A stretch of 64,000 nucleotides of DNA. Source: Listeria goaensis. Its GTDB lineage: Bacteria > Bacillota > Bacilli > Lactobacillales > Listeriaceae. The translations under genes were made by a program, and so were the position numbers. Shown here piece after piece: positions 27,901-38,939 of the stretch. The notes under the pieces were generated by a model. The model did no database searches, had not been told where the DNA came from, and saw only the letters and a program-made list of their open reading frames with translations. Numbering within the stretch: position 1 is the stretch's first letter; every line of letters begins with the position of its first letter. Location of the stretch: contig NZ_FYBQ01000001.1 of the NCBI RefSeq assembly GCF_900186125.1, positions 124,001-188,000 on the forward strand, read 5' to 3'.

Positions 27901-29904
27901 ATGAAAAAAAGAAATTGGGTTGTTATTCTGCTTGGAATATTTTCTCTGATGTTATTTTTTGTGAATCCGGAGAAAGTTTTAGCAGAATCTGGGGACAGTG
28001 GTATTGGAGCAAATGAAATTTTAGATAAAGAAGTTAACGAAAAGGTGTATACCCCAAAACAACAAACTGAGGAAGAAAAAGATGAGAATAAGCAAAAGCC
28101 TGTCGAGGAAGAACAGGGCCAAATGCTTTTTCGTTCTGCACTTCCAGGAGTATCCGCGACGTCTCTTTCTACGCTAAATCAGCATATCATTAACCAAAAC
28201 TATCCGAAAGCAACTATTCAACAACAAATCAAGAATTTTGATCGCTTTGCTTATCAGGATGGTGTTGGGAAGCCTCGAGGTATTGTTATTCATGAAACGG
28301 CTAATGATAATTCAACGATTACGCAAGAAATCAACTATATGACGAACAATTGGCAAAATGCATTTGTCCATACGTTCGTAGATCATAATCAAATTATCGA
28401 AATCCATCCAACTGATTATGCAGTTTGGGGAGCTGGACCGAAAGCAAATCCATATTTTGTGCAAGTTGAGCTAGTACGTGAACGAACAGCAGATGGTTTT
28501 TACCGCTCTGTTTATAATGATGCTTACTATGCGGCTTATATTTTAAAGAAGTATAATTTAGCACCAGTAAATGCCCATAATACAGGTAGTGGAACGGTTT
28601 GGTCTCATGACGCTGTATCACGTTACCTAGGTGGTACGACACACAGTGATCCGGTTGGATACTTTTCAAGATGGAACTATTCATTTAATGAGTTTTTCCA
28701 ATTGGTTCAGTATTTATATGATCGTATGGATGTAACTTACTATGCTTCTTCGCCAATTAATTTAAGAGCGGATGCAAATTGGTCTTCCAAGACGGTAGCA
28801 ACAATTAAAATTGGTGGTTCGATGAAAGTTGATCCAGCTAAAAGTAAGAATGGCTGGGCCTATGTCAATTATAATGGAACGATTGGATATATTCCTTATG
28901 CATACATTCAAACACAGAACACCTTTAAAACGGTTTATGCAAAAGATAACTTGAATTTACGTTCTGATTCTAGTTGGAGTTCAAGCGTATCTGGCGTTGT
29001 TCCGGCAGGGAAAGCTATTGTGGCTAACTCATCAAAGAATAAAAATGGTTGGTCATATGTCACGTATGTCACGAGTACTGGAAACATTTCTGGCTATATT
29101 CCAGCTGCTTATTTTCAAGATACAAACCCATTGAAAACCTATTATGGGAAAAATGATCTTAATTTAAGAGCTGACAGCAATTGGGGTTCAAAAGTTGCGA
29201 TAACAGTACCGGTAGGAAAAGCGGTTGTTGTGAACAGTGCGCTCGCTAAAGATGGCTGGTGGCATGTTACGTACAACGGCGTTTCAGGATACATGCCTGG
29301 AAGTTATTTGCAAACTACAAACCCGATTGCCACTTACTATGGCAAGGATAATTTGAATCTTAGGGCAGATAGTAGCTGGGATTCAAACGTCACCACAACA
29401 GTTCCGGTTGGTGAAGCCGTAACTGTAAACTCTGCTTTAGCCAAAGATGGTTGGTGGTATATCACTTATAAAGGTGTTGCAGGGTATTTGCCGGGGACGT
29501 ATTTGCAAACAACGAATCCGATTCGTTATGCTTATGCTAATGATTTGCTAAATGTTCGCGCTGACAGCAACTGGAGTTCTGCGATTAGTGTCGTGGTGCC
29601 AGCTGGTGAAAAAGTGCAAATTAATGATTCTAAAGAGAAAAATGGTTGGGCCTACATGACATATGCTGGGAAATCAGGATATTTGTCTGAGGCATATGTT
29701 TCAAAAGAGAATAAATATACAGCTTACTATGCGATAAATGCGATTAATTTAAGAGCCGATAGTAACTGGAATTCTGCCGTTGTTGGTGTGATTCCTGCTA
29801 GAGCAAAAGTGGCTGTAGATTTAAGTAAAACTAAAAATGGTTGGTTATATGTGACCTACAATAATTTAAAAGGTTACATTCCCGAAGTTTATTTAAGTAA
29901 ATAA
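27901..29904 (+). CDS. Autolysin: N-acetylmuramoyl-L-alanine amidase with SH3b repeats
   Basis: A 667-residue secreted amidase. Signal peptide MKKRNWVVILLGIFSLMLFFVNPEKVLA, a Glu/Lys-rich spacer (about 35-80), an Amidase_2 catalytic domain (about 110-275), then six SH3b-type repeats of about 65 residues with NLRAD.NW.S and NGW.Y.TY motifs. Zinc-ligand candidates are H in IVIHETAND, H in AFVHTFVDH and the late THSDPVGYF. The SH3b repeats bind the cell wall. It starts at ATG 27901 after AGAAAGGATG. With the glucosaminidase at 22771 it brackets the two membrane glycosyltransferase genes. Confidence 0.93.
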   Translation: MKKRNWVVILLGIFSLMLFFVNPEKVLAESGDSGIGANEILDKEVNEKVYTPKQQTEEEKDENKQKPVEEEQGQMLFRSALPGVSATSLSTLNQHIINQNYPKATIQQQIKNFDRFAYQDGVGKPRGIVIHETANDNSTITQEINYMTNNWQNAFVHTFVDHNQIIEIHPTDYAVWGAGPKANPYFVQVELVRERTADGFYRSVYNDAYYAAYILKKYNLAPVNAHNTGSGTVWSHDAVSRYLGGTTHSDPVGYFSRWNYSFNEFFQLVQYLYDRMDVTYYASSPINLRADANWSSKTVATIKIGGSMKVDPAKSKNGWAYVNYNGTIGYIPYAYIQTQNTFKTVYAKDNLNLRSDSSWSSSVSGVVPAGKAIVANSSKNKNGWSYVTYVTSTGNISGYIPAAYFQDTNPLKTYYGKNDLNLRADSNWGSKVAITVPVGKAVVVNSALAKDGWWHVTYNGVSGYMPGSYLQTTNPIATYYGKDNLNLRADSSWDSNVTTTVPVGEAVTVNSALAKDGWWYITYKGVAGYLPGTYLQTTNPIRYAYANDLLNVRADSNWSSAISVVVPAGEKVQINDSKEKNGWAYMTYAGKSGYLSEAYVSKENKYTAYYAINAINLRADSNWNSAVVGVIPARAKVAVDLSKTKNGWLYVTYNNLKGYIPEVYLSK

Positions 29905-29910
29905 ATAGTG

Positions 29911-29956
29911 AATCCTCAAGGGGGAGACGATAAGTCGATACCTTGAGGATTTTTTT
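29911..29956 (+). terminator. Rho-independent terminator of the amidase gene
   Basis: AATCCTCAAGG pairs with CCTTGAGGATT, with a small inner GAC/GTC hairpin, then T7. Confidence 0.9.
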
Positions 29957-29960
29957 GAAC

Positions 29961-29997
29961 AAAAATAGAGAAGGTCGGGATTCCGATCCTTCTCTAT
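29961..29997 (-). terminator. Rho-independent terminator of galU
   Basis: ATAGAGAAGG pairs with CCTTCTCTAT, with an inner CGG/CCG. The A run at 29961-29965 becomes the U run on the minus strand. Confidence 0.88.
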
Positions 29998-30011
29998 CCG
30001 ATAGTTGTGAC

Positions 30012-30920
30012 TTAAGAATTCTTTTTCTTGCTTGTAGCCTTATCGTCTTTATGCATTTCAAGATAAAGCTTATCGACTAATTGACGTACGTTATCTTTAA
30101 TTTCAGGGTGTTCTAAAGCAAATTTCATTGTTGTTTCGATAAAACCGAATTTATCACCAACATCAAAACGTTGCCCTTCAAAATCATACGCGAAAACACG
30201 TTGGATTTCATTTAAGCGATTAATCGCATCGGTTAACTGGATTTCTCCACCAGCGCCGGGTTCTTGTGTTGCTAAATAATCAAAAATCTGAGGTGTCAAT
30301 AAATAACGACCTAAGATTGCTAAATCAGATGGTGCTTCATTTGGATCAGGCTTTTCAACAAAACCTTTTACATTAAATAAACGATCGCTCATCTTATCAG
30401 CAGGATCAATAATTCCATAACGATATGTTTCTTCGTGTGGAACTGTTTGAACACCAATGACCGAACTATGAGTATGCTCATACTGGTCGATAAGTTGTTT
30501 CACACAAGGAACTTTAGACTTAACAATATCATCGCCTAGCATGACAACAAAAGGTTCATTACCAACAAAACCCTTTGCTTGTAAAATGGCGTCACCTAAC
30601 CCTTTAGGTTTAGATTGTCTGATGAAATGCAAGTTAATATTTGTTGTTTCTTCCACAAGGTGGAGTAATTCAAGTTTGTTCTTTTCTCGTAATGTTATTT
30701 CAAGTTCAGGAACAGAGTCAAAGTGGTCTTCAATCGCACGTTTTCCCTTACCTGTAACAATTAAAATATCTTCAATTCCTGAGGCCATCGCTTCTTCAAC
30801 AATAAATTGAATCGTAGGCTTATCTACAATAGGTAAAATCTCTTTTGGCATAGCTTTTGTAGCAGGTAAAAATCTAGTCCCTAATCCTGCAGCTGGAATA
30901 ACAGCCTTTCTTACTTTCAT
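30012..30920 (-). CDS. galU: UTP-glucose-1-phosphate uridylyltransferase
   Basis: A 302-residue GalU/GtaB enzyme that makes UDP-glucose for wall and lipoteichoic acid glycosylation and glycolipid anchors. Visible motifs are [35 protein letters not shown] at the N-terminus, [25 protein letters not shown] and [12 protein letters not shown] 30920 is chosen because TTGGAGG precedes it; the upstream in-frame ATG at 30950 has no ribosome binding site. The basic C-terminal tail ends [12 protein letters not shown]. Confidence 0.96.
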   Translation of the reverse strand: MKVRKAVIPAAGLGTRFLPATKAMPKEILPIVDKPTIQFIVEEAMASGIEDILIVTGKGKRAIEDHFDSVPELEITLREKNKLELLHLVEETTNINLHFIRQSKPKGLGDAILQAKGFVGNEPFVVMLGDDIVKSKVPCVKQLIDQYEHTHSSVIGVQTVPHEETYRYGIIDPADKMSDRLFNVKGFVEKPDPNEAPSDLAILGRYLLTPQIFDYLATQEPGAGGEIQLTDAINRLNEIQRVFAYDFEGQRFDVGDKFGFIETTMKFALEHPEIKDNVRQLVDKLYLEMHKDDKATSKKKNS

Positions 30921-31134
30921 CTCGAAACCTCCAATAAATATGTACTTCATTGCCTCCTAACATTATAAACGATATTGATGCAGAATAGCAAGACTGATTT
31001 CTGTACTGATAAGCGTAGAAATAGATTGGCGGAAGCTAACATGCGCGGGAGAAAATCGAATTGGAATTGACATCCATAAATTTAATAGCTAAAATTAAAC
31101 AAGATATGCCATTTAGTTAGGAGAATAATATTTT

Positions 31135-33435
31135 ATGAACATGCGAGTAACTGAAAACAAAAGAGTCGCAATAAGTATTATCGTGCCGCTTTACAATGTG
31201 GAAGAAGTCATCTTAGAAACTTTAAAAAGTATTGAAGCTCAAACATTTGATAATTATGAAGTTTTACTTATTGATGATGGTTCAACAGATAGAACAATTG
31301 AAATTGTAAAAGATTTTATCAAAAACCATAAACTATTTAAACTTATTCAACAAGAAAATGCGGGGCCAGCAGTTGCTCGGAATCATGGTCTTCGAAAGGC
31401 TCAAGGAGAGTATATTTGTTTTGTAGATAGCGATGACATTATTCCTGATAATGCGCTTGATTTAATGTATCAAGCAGCAGTTAAGAATAATGCTGATTTA
31501 GTTACAGGGGCAACTAAAAGGTTTAATTCAGAGAAAGAATGGTTTATTCCTTCTCATGTGGAACACAATATTGCCAAACCGGGGAGTAAAACGATTTTCA
31601 AAAATCCGGAATTGTTTTATTCGATAGGGCCGTGTGCTAAATTATATCACCACCAATTAATCGAAAACCTTTTTTTTCCTGAAACAATTAGATATGGAGA
31701 GGACCAGCCATTCGTACTTCATGCATTGCTGAATGCAGAAAATATTTATACGGTAGAAAAAGTGGTTTATTACTACCGTTTGAGGGATGGTGAAGGTGAG
31801 TCCTTAACACAATCAGTCTATAAAGATCCTGTGCGTATTTTGCAATCTGTGTTTGATGTTTTTGATTACGGGGAGAAAGAAATTAAAAACAGTAAGACGC
31901 CTGAAAATATTGCGTTGGAGTATTATAAACGTGTTTCTAGTGTTGAATTGTGGGCTGCTCTCAAGGCATCAACAGAAAGTAAAGATGTTGACATTCAAAA
32001 CACCTGTTATACGATGATTTTAAATTGGTTTGAAACAAAATCGGATAAGTTTTTAAACTTAATTCCATCTTTCCGTTATTTTCTTATGTATAGTACGATG
32101 GACCGAGCAAACTATATTCGAAAGGGAGCTAGGGATTCTTTCCGCAAACTAATTACTTACTTGTGGGCAAAACAAAGAGAAGAGGCAAAGGATGCTTTCA
32201 TCAAAACCTATCCTGTATACTACCAAGCGACCATTAGTATTATAGAGGAAGACAACTGGAAAAAAGCGAAGAGAATTTCTAACCGATTTATTATTCGTTC
32301 GAAATTAAAAACGCCACGCCTCGTAAATGGTTTTGCGCGAAGAATCTTATTTAAATTGGTGAGTTTTTTGCCGAAAAAAGATTATCTTGTACTTGCAACA
32401 GAAAGAAGCGTAAAGCTTGAAGGCAATTTATTAGCGATTTATGACTTTATGTTTTTAAATAATCGACCTGAACGAATTTTTGTCTTTTTGAATAAACAGC
32501 GAAGTTGGCTAGAAATACTACAGCTTTATTATGTGTTGGGGCGTGCTGAGAATATTGTTTTAGATGATTATTACAATAAAATCTATGGATTGAAGTTCAG
32601 TAAAAGAACTAATGTTATTCAATCTTGGCATGCGGCAGGGGCTTTTAAGAAGTTTGGCTTTAGCGCATTAGAAGCCGATGATTCAAACACTGAAGAATTT
32701 GAAGCGCGAGCGCATTCGCCTTACTCTGCCGTTTTAACGAGTTCAGAAGCGATTGTCCCGCAATATGCAGAGGCGTTTCGCAAAAAGGAATCTCAAATAT
32801 TTCCAATTGGTGTGCCTAGGACAGATATCTTTTTTGATCATGACTATAAAGAATATATCGAGGAAGTTTATCGGAAGCAATATCCGATTTTACGCGAAAA
32901 GAAAGCCATTCTATATGCGCCAACCTTTAGGGGCGGACCAGACGAGCGGAAGAATTTCTCTGTTGTCATGGATGTCAAAAAAATGCGCGACTGCTTGAGC
33001 GATGAATACGTCTTAATTTTAAAATTTCACCCGATGATTAAAAATATCACCATGAATATTGATTTAGACGATCCATTTATTATTATGATTGATTCAACAG
33101 ATGATATAAATGACGTAATGCTATTTAGTGATGTTCTAATAACAGATTATTCTTCAGTGATTTTCGAGTATAGCATTATGAATAAACCTATGTTTTTCTT
33201 TGCTTATGATATTGATAATTATTTTGATGAACGTGGTTTTTATTTCAACTATGAGGAAATGATTCCCGGGAATATTTACAAGACAACAGATCGATTGGTT
33301 GAAGCTATCAAATTGGATCAATATGATTATGAGAAATTAGTTTCATTTAGAAAGCAATTTATGTCTAGTATTGATGGTCAATCCACCCGTCGCTTTATTG
33401 AAACTTTTATAGATAATAAAGGGGGGAGAGCATGA
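31135..33435 (+). CDS. Two-domain GT2 plus TagF-like CDP-polyol phosphotransferase
   Basis: A 766-residue fusion. Residues 10-230 are a GT2 domain (ISIIVPLYNVEEVILETLKS, LLIDDGSTDRT, CFVDSDDIIPD, YGEDQPFV). Residues 390-750 are a CDP-glycerol/CDP-ribitol phosphotransferase domain (NVIQSWHAAGAFKKFG, IGVPRTDIFF, ILYAPTFRGG, LKFHPMIKN, LITDYSSVIFEYSI). One enzyme probably both adds polyol phosphate units and a sugar to wall teichoic acid, as reported for TarL-type or TarK-type polymerases. The ATG follows TTAGGAG. Its stop overlaps the next start (ATGA). Confidence 0.9.
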   Translation: MNMRVTENKRVAISIIVPLYNVEEVILETLKSIEAQTFDNYEVLLIDDGSTDRTIEIVKDFIKNHKLFKLIQQENAGPAVARNHGLRKAQGEYICFVDSDDIIPDNALDLMYQAAVKNNADLVTGATKRFNSEKEWFIPSHVEHNIAKPGSKTIFKNPELFYSIGPCAKLYHHQLIENLFFPETIRYGEDQPFVLHALLNAENIYTVEKVVYYYRLRDGEGESLTQSVYKDPVRILQSVFDVFDYGEKEIKNSKTPENIALEYYKRVSSVELWAALKASTESKDVDIQNTCYTMILNWFETKSDKFLNLIPSFRYFLMYSTMDRANYIRKGARDSFRKLITYLWAKQREEAKDAFIKTYPVYYQATISIIEEDNWKKAKRISNRFIIRSKLKTPRLVNGFARRILFKLVSFLPKKDYLVLATERSVKLEGNLLAIYDFMFLNNRPERIFVFLNKQRSWLEILQLYYVLGRAENIVLDDYYNKIYGLKFSKRTNVIQSWHAAGAFKKFGFSALEADDSNTEEFEARAHSPYSAVLTSSEAIVPQYAEAFRKKESQIFPIGVPRTDIFFDHDYKEYIEEVYRKQYPILREKKAILYAPTFRGGPDERKNFSVVMDVKKMRDCLSDEYVLILKFHPMIKNITMNIDLDDPFIIMIDSTDDINDVMLFSDVLITDYSSVIFEYSIMNKPMFFFAYDIDNYFDERGFYFNYEEMIPGNIYKTTDRLVEAIKLDQYDYEKLVSFRKQFMSSIDGQSTRRFIETFIDNKGGRA

Positions 33436-34418
33436 TTTCAATTATCCAAGTGAGTTCGGAGGAACGTGTTCAAGAAGCGCTTCCGAAATTAAACACAGCT
33501 GAAGGCGAATTTATCCTTTTAAATGGAAATGAATCGGACATCGTAACTTCTCAAATTATGACTTTCGCTAAAAATTATGAGGAAGTTATTGCAAGTGCAG
33601 ACATTCATTATTTTCAAAAAAACCCTGTCTTTTTAAAAGAAGTCAAGAACTTTTCTTATGAAAAAACAGAGTTAGAAGAAGGGTTAAACTATATCAATGA
33701 AGTAGAGCTTTCTGTGCCTAGCTATCTCGAACAAGAGCCCTTTCTAATCTTTGAAGAAAATTATCATTTTATGTTGGTTCGTAAAAAAGAACTTTTGAGT
33801 GCAGCGAGTGAACTTGATGGCCACGACAATTTTGAGGAGTTAATGTTTAGATTGCTTTCGAAAAATCAAAGTATCGTTAAACAAAAAATCTTAGAATTTC
33901 AAGATGATGTTTTCCAAAAAGAATTAGCTGAAGTGGATGTGGAACAAGTTTTTGAGAAGTATGCGTTTTTAAAGATGCGGCAGGAGAAACATAGCCATAT
34001 TCGTTTGCTTAATCAAAAGTATAATATTAATACTTTGAATTATTTAGTTCGGGAGCAAATTGGCCCGTACTTCCAGCAACTCATTCTCAAAAATGAAGTA
34101 GCAAAAGCGGAAACATTTTTAACCAGTTTACTGAAAAAACTAGAGCAATTAGATAAAATAATTGTTTCTGATTTAGTTTCACTTGGTTATTTCTTCGTGC
34201 AAGTTCCAATCGAAAATTATCAAAATTTAAAGAGCGACTCATTATTTGTCGAAACATATCTGAAATTTAGTACATTTTTATTTGATCAAATGCATTTTAA
34301 TTCAAGACAATACTACTTGCGTTTTTACCGTCAAACAACGAATGCATTGTATAAAGCTGTGCGGGCAAATTCTGATAAAGAACTACAAAAATGTAATGAA
34401 CTATTTTTTAGCAAGTAA
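33432..34418 (+). CDS. Hypothetical protein in the teichoic-acid cluster
   Basis: A 328-residue soluble, mostly helical protein rich in Glu, Lys and Leu (KYAFLKMRQEKHSHIRLLNQKYN). I recognise no family and no signal peptide. ATGA overlap with the preceding GT2-TagF gene implies translational coupling, so it probably works in the same polymer pathway, perhaps as an accessory or regulatory subunit. The ribosome binding site is GGGGGGAG. Confidence 0.7.
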   Translation: MISIIQVSSEERVQEALPKLNTAEGEFILLNGNESDIVTSQIMTFAKNYEEVIASADIHYFQKNPVFLKEVKNFSYEKTELEEGLNYINEVELSVPSYLEQEPFLIFEENYHFMLVRKKELLSAASELDGHDNFEELMFRLLSKNQSIVKQKILEFQDDVFQKELAEVDVEQVFEKYAFLKMRQEKHSHIRLLNQKYNINTLNYLVREQIGPYFQQLILKNEVAKAETFLTSLLKKLEQLDKIIVSDLVSLGYFFVQVPIENYQNLKSDSLFVETYLKFSTFLFDQMHFNSRQYYLRFYRQTTNALYKAVRANSDKELQKCNELFFSK

Positions 34419-34432
34419 ATCAATATCAAACA

Positions 34433-34465
34433 GAAGTTAGCTAAAAAACTAGCTAGCTTCTCTTT
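34433..34465 (+). terminator. Possible terminator or processing hairpin
   Basis: GAAGTTAGCTA pairs with TAGCTAGCTTC, with T-rich bases after it. The run is short, so readthrough into yfhO is likely. Confidence 0.5.
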
Positions 34466-34483
34466 ATGGCTGAGGGGATAAAT

Positions 34484-37054
34484 ATGGAGACGAAAGAACT
34501 TAATAAAAAGTGGATATATGGCATTAGTTTTGTTTTGCCTATTTTGTTAGTAATCATTGCACAATCATTAAACAGCATGTCTTTTTTGGGAACAAAAACG
34601 TTTCTGGCTGCCGATTTGAAAAGCCAGTATATCTCATTTCACTATCTACTGCATGATTTGATTTACGGAAAAGCGAATTGGGGATTTACATTTCAAGGTG
34701 GCATGGGTGTAGGAACACTCGGGATAATAGGCTACTATTTGATGAGCCCATTTGCTTTCATCATCGCGTTGTTCCCAAAGGACTTATTAGTATACCTGAT
34801 TCAAATTGTTTACTGGATTAAAGTAGGTCTTGCAGGATTATTCATGGCAATCTATTTAAAAAACACATTTAAAAAGATGACGTGGTGGACAATTCCGCTT
34901 GCTATTAGCTACGCGCTATCAGGTTTTATAGTTGTTTATCAATCGAATATTATGTGGCTGGATGTAGTTTATATTTTCCCCATTATTATGCTTGGGGTAG
35001 ATAAACTTATTCAAGATGGAAAATCTGGAATATTCATTTTTGGTATTACATATGCTCTTGTTACAAACTTTTATATTGGCTATATGGCTTGTATCGGGGC
35101 ATTCTTATATTTTCTTGTTCGGATTTTTGAGCTCGGGGAAAAGCCGATTTCTTTTTGGAAGAAGTTTTTCCATTTCGTTTCATCGGGAATTATTTCTGCC
35201 TTATTAGCGGCACCAATTGTTGTGCCAGTAGTGTTAGAAACGCTATCTGCACCAAAAAAGGATCAGGCTATTCAATGGTTTAAGTTTGATTTAACAGAAC
35301 CAATCAATACGTTAAGCAAATTTTTAACGGGCGTTCAGTATCCACTTGTGGATGTGAATCAAAATGCGCCCAATGTTTACGTAGGCCTCTTTATTTTATT
35401 ATTAGCTGTGTTATTCTTTTTAAATCGCACTATTTTATTGAAAACGAAGTTGTTGTGGTTAGCCGCTTTAATCGTATTATTTATAGCGACGCAAAGTGTT
35501 GGAATGAACTATGTTTTCCACGGGTTTGCGGAACCAAACGGATGGCCATATCGTTATATTTTCATCTTTTCGGCCTTTGCAGTTGTTATGGCGGCTAAAA
35601 GTATCGATGTATTTTCAGGTTTGAAAATGTATCAAATCTTAATCGTTTTATCTGCTCTGCTGCTGTTATTTGTACTGCTTTACTTGAACAATGGCGAAAT
35701 CATCTCTAGAAAAATTTTAGTTATCAATGCGGCTATGCTTATTTGCTTGACGATTGGCCTGATTGGTCTCGAGAAATATCAAAAAATCGCTATTTCGTGT
35801 TTAGTGTTACTCGTTGCAGCGGACTTACTGATGAACACCTATCAAACAAATCGCGTCTACCCGGCTGAAACGTATGAACAATACAACCAATTTGATAAAG
35901 AAAAAACAGCGATTGTCTCGGAAGTTGGCGGTAGCGATTTTTCAAGAATGGATTTTACAAGTCAACAGCCGTTTCGAAATAATGATTCATTCCGCTATGG
36001 TTTGAATGGCATAACCAATTACAATACACTTACGCATAAGCAACTGAACCAAAATCTAGGGAAACTAGGCTTTTTAACAACACCTTCGATGGTGTGGTTA
36101 CGCTACGAAGGGAACACTTTAATTACCGACTCCTTGTTTGGCGTGGCATACAACATACAACCTAAAAATAGCCAGATTACAAAAGAGGGTTTTAAGCGGG
36201 TCATGCAAACTGCTTCTTACGACGTTTATCAAAATCAAAACGCGCTTTCCTTAGCCTACATTCCGCAAGTGGACTATCAAGCGGTTAGCAGTAAACTTGA
36301 TGATCCGTCGCTAAATTACTTTGAGAAGCAAAACCTACTTTTTTCCAAAAAAGGAAGTGAGTTACCGTATTTCCAAATGACGACCCCAGTAAAATGGGAG
36401 GCAAAAGATTTAACAGTGACGCGAAACAATAATGTTTTGACGCTCCAAAAAAATCAACACGTCACGGAAGGGAAATTGGAAGCACAAATTGAAATCCAAA
36501 AACCTTCGCAACTTTACCTGTCATTAAATGGAATCGTGAATAGCGCTACGCCTTTACAAATCTATGTAAACGGTAAACAAGTTTCACATTCTACCTTTGA
36601 GGTAGCGCCGCATATTATTAATCTTGGCGAACAAAAAAGCGGGGTGACCACCGTTACTTTTGTAGTTCGAAACGCGGTGGAAAACATCGGTGGTTTACAG
36701 TTTGCTAAACTGGATTTAGAAATGTTCCGAAATCGAGTGAATGCCCTAGAAAAAAGTAACGTACATGTAGAAAAAATACGTGAAGATCAGCTAGAAACAA
36801 ATTTTGTAGCAGAAGAAAAAGAAACTGTCCAATTTACAATTCCGTATAGCAAAGGCTGGAGTGCCAAAGTAAATGGCGAAAAAACTGAAATAACGCCACT
36901 TTATAACAAGAGTTTTATTGGGGTTGAAGTGCCTAAAGGGAAAAATAAAATTGAGCTGAGCTACAGACAACCTGGTCTTTTTGCAGGATTCCTTGCGCTA
37001 CTAGCAGGTAGTGCGCTATTGATCTGGTTAAGATTTAGAGCGAAACGTTCGTAA
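34484..37054 (+). CDS. yfhO: YfhO-family membrane protein
   Basis: An 856-residue polytopic membrane protein (about 12 helices in residues 10-400 and one at the C-terminus, [17 protein letters not shown]) with a large extracellular part (about 430-820). YfhO proteins are GT-C-type glycosyltransferases; in Bacillus and Listeria members are linked to lipoteichoic or wall teichoic acid glycosylation. The conserved [18 protein letters not shown] and [18 protein letters not shown] are visible. ATG 34484 follows GAGGGGATAA; an in-frame ATG at 34466 is an alternative. Confidence 0.88.
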   Translation: METKELNKKWIYGISFVLPILLVIIAQSLNSMSFLGTKTFLAADLKSQYISFHYLLHDLIYGKANWGFTFQGGMGVGTLGIIGYYLMSPFAFIIALFPKDLLVYLIQIVYWIKVGLAGLFMAIYLKNTFKKMTWWTIPLAISYALSGFIVVYQSNIMWLDVVYIFPIIMLGVDKLIQDGKSGIFIFGITYALVTNFYIGYMACIGAFLYFLVRIFELGEKPISFWKKFFHFVSSGIISALLAAPIVVPVVLETLSAPKKDQAIQWFKFDLTEPINTLSKFLTGVQYPLVDVNQNAPNVYVGLFILLLAVLFFLNRTILLKTKLLWLAALIVLFIATQSVGMNYVFHGFAEPNGWPYRYIFIFSAFAVVMAAKSIDVFSGLKMYQILIVLSALLLLFVLLYLNNGEIISRKILVINAAMLICLTIGLIGLEKYQKIAISCLVLLVAADLLMNTYQTNRVYPAETYEQYNQFDKEKTAIVSEVGGSDFSRMDFTSQQPFRNNDSFRYGLNGITNYNTLTHKQLNQNLGKLGFLTTPSMVWLRYEGNTLITDSLFGVAYNIQPKNSQITKEGFKRVMQTASYDVYQNQNALSLAYIPQVDYQAVSSKLDDPSLNYFEKQNLLFSKKGSELPYFQMTTPVKWEAKDLTVTRNNNVLTLQKNQHVTEGKLEAQIEIQKPSQLYLSLNGIVNSATPLQIYVNGKQVSHSTFEVAPHIINLGEQKSGVTTVTFVVRNAVENIGGLQFAKLDLEMFRNRVNALEKSNVHVEKIREDQLETNFVAEEKETVQFTIPYSKGWSAKVNGEKTEITPLYNKSFIGVEVPKGKNKIELSYRQPGLFAGFLALLAGSALLIWLRFRAKRS

Positions 37055-37151
37055 GACTCGCGTGAATATGGATAGCTTCTTTTTACAATCTTTTGTGTTA
37101 CAATATAGCTGTATGAGCTTTCAAACTTTAGAAATAAAGGAGAATAAAGAA

Positions 37152-37865
37152 ATGATTTATGCTGAAATTCTTGCTGGGGGTAAAGGTACCCGGATGGGCA
37201 ATGTGAGTATGCCAAAACAATATTTACCGCTTAACGGTAAACCCGTTATTGTGCATACCGTTGAAAAATTTATTTTAAATGCGCGTTTTGATAAGATTTT
37301 TGTGGCTTCACCAAAAGAGTGGATGAACCACACAGAAGATGTCCTAAAAAAACATATTCAAGATGACCGAGTTGTTGTCATTGAAGGTGGTACCGACCGC
37401 AATGAAACGATTATGAACGGAATTCGTTATGTAGAGAAGAATTTCGGTTTAAATGAAGATGATGTTTTAATCACACATGATGCTGTTCGTCCATTTTTAA
37501 CGCACCGAATTATTGAAGAAAATATTGATGCGGCTTTGAAATACGGCACAGTAGATACGGTAATTACGGCGACGGATACAATTGTTGAATCGACCAACCA
37601 TGAATTTATTACAGATATTCCGGTTCGTGATGTGATGTATCAAGGTCAAACGCCGCAAAGTTTTAACATGAAAATGATTTATGGGCACTACAACGCGCTT
37701 TCTGCCGAGCAAAAAGAAATTTTAACGGATGCTTGTAAAATTTGTCTGTTAGCTGGTGAAAAAGTGAGTTTAGTAAAAGGTGAAATTTTTAATATTAAAA
37801 TTACGACACCGTACGATTTGCAAGTAGCGAATGCCATTATACAGGAGCGGATAAATAATGATTAA
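37152..37865 (+). CDS. tarI: D-ribitol-5-phosphate cytidylyltransferase
   Basis: A 237-residue IspD/TarI-type cytidylyltransferase. Motifs: the nucleotide-binding [18 protein letters not shown] at the N-terminus, [24 protein letters not shown], and QTPQSFN with a late [18 protein letters not shown]. It makes CDP-ribitol from CTP and ribitol-5-phosphate. ATG 37152 follows AAAGGAG; the reading frame upstream has no good start. Its last codons overlap tarJ by 8 bp, so the pair is a TarI-TarJ unit. Confidence 0.95.
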   Translation: MIYAEILAGGKGTRMGNVSMPKQYLPLNGKPVIVHTVEKFILNARFDKIFVASPKEWMNHTEDVLKKHIQDDRVVVIEGGTDRNETIMNGIRYVEKNFGLNEDDVLITHDAVRPFLTHRIIEENIDAALKYGTVDTVITATDTIVESTNHEFITDIPVRDVMYQGQTPQSFNMKMIYGHYNALSAEQKEILTDACKICLLAGEKVSLVKGEIFNIKITTPYDLQVANAIIQERINND

Positions 37866-38883
37866 TCAAGTATACAGGCTCGTGTCTGAACGACAATTCG
37901 AAGTCGCGAACATTGATGAAACATTGACGGAAGATGTCGTTGTTGTTCGCCCAACTTATCTTTCGATTTGTGCGGCCGATCAGCGCTATTATACTGGTTC
38001 ACGCGGAAAAGAAATTTTAGCGAAAAAACTTCCAATGGCACTGATTCATGAAGGTGTCGGAGAAGTCGTTTATGATGCTAAAAAAGAATTTCCTATTGGG
38101 ACAAAAGTCGTCATGATTCCTAATACACCCGTTGAAAGTGACCCTGTCATTGCAGAAAACTACTTGCGTTCAACGAAATTCCGTTCAAGCGGTTTTGATG
38201 GACTCATGCAGGACAATGTTTTCATGCGTCGGGACCGTCTTGTGGTGTTACCAGAAGATATGGACATGTCAGTTGCCGCTTTTTCAGAGCTCATTTCAGT
38301 AGCTGTTCATGCGCTACTTCGCTTTGATTCACGCGCCGACCAAAATCGCTCGTCTTTCGGCGTTTGGGGCGATGGCAACTTAGGCTTCATCATGACGCTT
38401 CTTTTAAAAGATAAGTACCCAGATGCGAAGGTCTATATTTTTGGAAAAACACCGTACAAACTGGATTTCTTCTCGTTTGTAGACGGTGCCTATAATATTG
38501 ACGAGATTCCGGAAGGGCTTGTTATTGACCAAGCGTTTGAATGTGCGGGAGGCAGAGGCAGCCAGTACGCGGTCAGCCAAATTATTGACCTCATCAAACC
38601 AGAAGGTACGATATCGCTACTCGGTGTTTCAGAATATCCGATTGAGTTTAATACACGCATGGTGCTTGAAAAAGGGCTTACCGTTTACGGTAGTAGCCGC
38701 AGTGGTCGTGTTGACTTTGAAGAAACCGTTCGTTTTTTAAATGAAAATAAACGCGCTGTGGAATACTTAGCCAATTTAGTCGGTGAAATCCATGATGTTC
38801 GCAGTATTCAAGATGTCATTGAAGCGTTCGAATCCGATTTACGAAGCCCGTGGGGGAAAACGGTCATGTCGTGGAACATATAA
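37858..38883 (+). CDS. tarJ: Ribulose-5-phosphate reductase (TarJ-type zinc alcohol dehydrogenase)
   Basis: A 341-residue medium-chain dehydrogenase. N-terminal catalytic region [18 protein letters not shown] (Zn-ligand Cys) and [10 protein letters not shown] (His-Glu), a Rossmann region with [10 protein letters not shown], and a C-terminal [12 protein letters not shown]. It reduces ribulose-5-phosphate to ribitol-5-phosphate for TarI. It overlaps tarI by 8 bp. A GC-rich hairpin, GGCGTCGCTGTGCGGCGC, follows its stop. Confidence 0.93.
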   Translation: MINQVYRLVSERQFEVANIDETLTEDVVVVRPTYLSICAADQRYYTGSRGKEILAKKLPMALIHEGVGEVVYDAKKEFPIGTKVVMIPNTPVESDPVIAENYLRSTKFRSSGFDGLMQDNVFMRRDRLVVLPEDMDMSVAAFSELISVAVHALLRFDSRADQNRSSFGVWGDGNLGFIMTLLLKDKYPDAKVYIFGKTPYKLDFFSFVDGAYNIDEIPEGLVIDQAFECAGGRGSQYAVSQIIDLIKPEGTISLLGVSEYPIEFNTRMVLEKGLTVYGSSRSGRVDFEETVRFLNENKRAVEYLANLVGEIHDVRSIQDVIEAFESDLRSPWGKTVMSWNI

Positions 38884-38939
38884 GAAAAAGGCGTCGCTGT
38901 GCGGCGCTTTTATAAAAGGGACAAAGAATAAGGAGTGTG

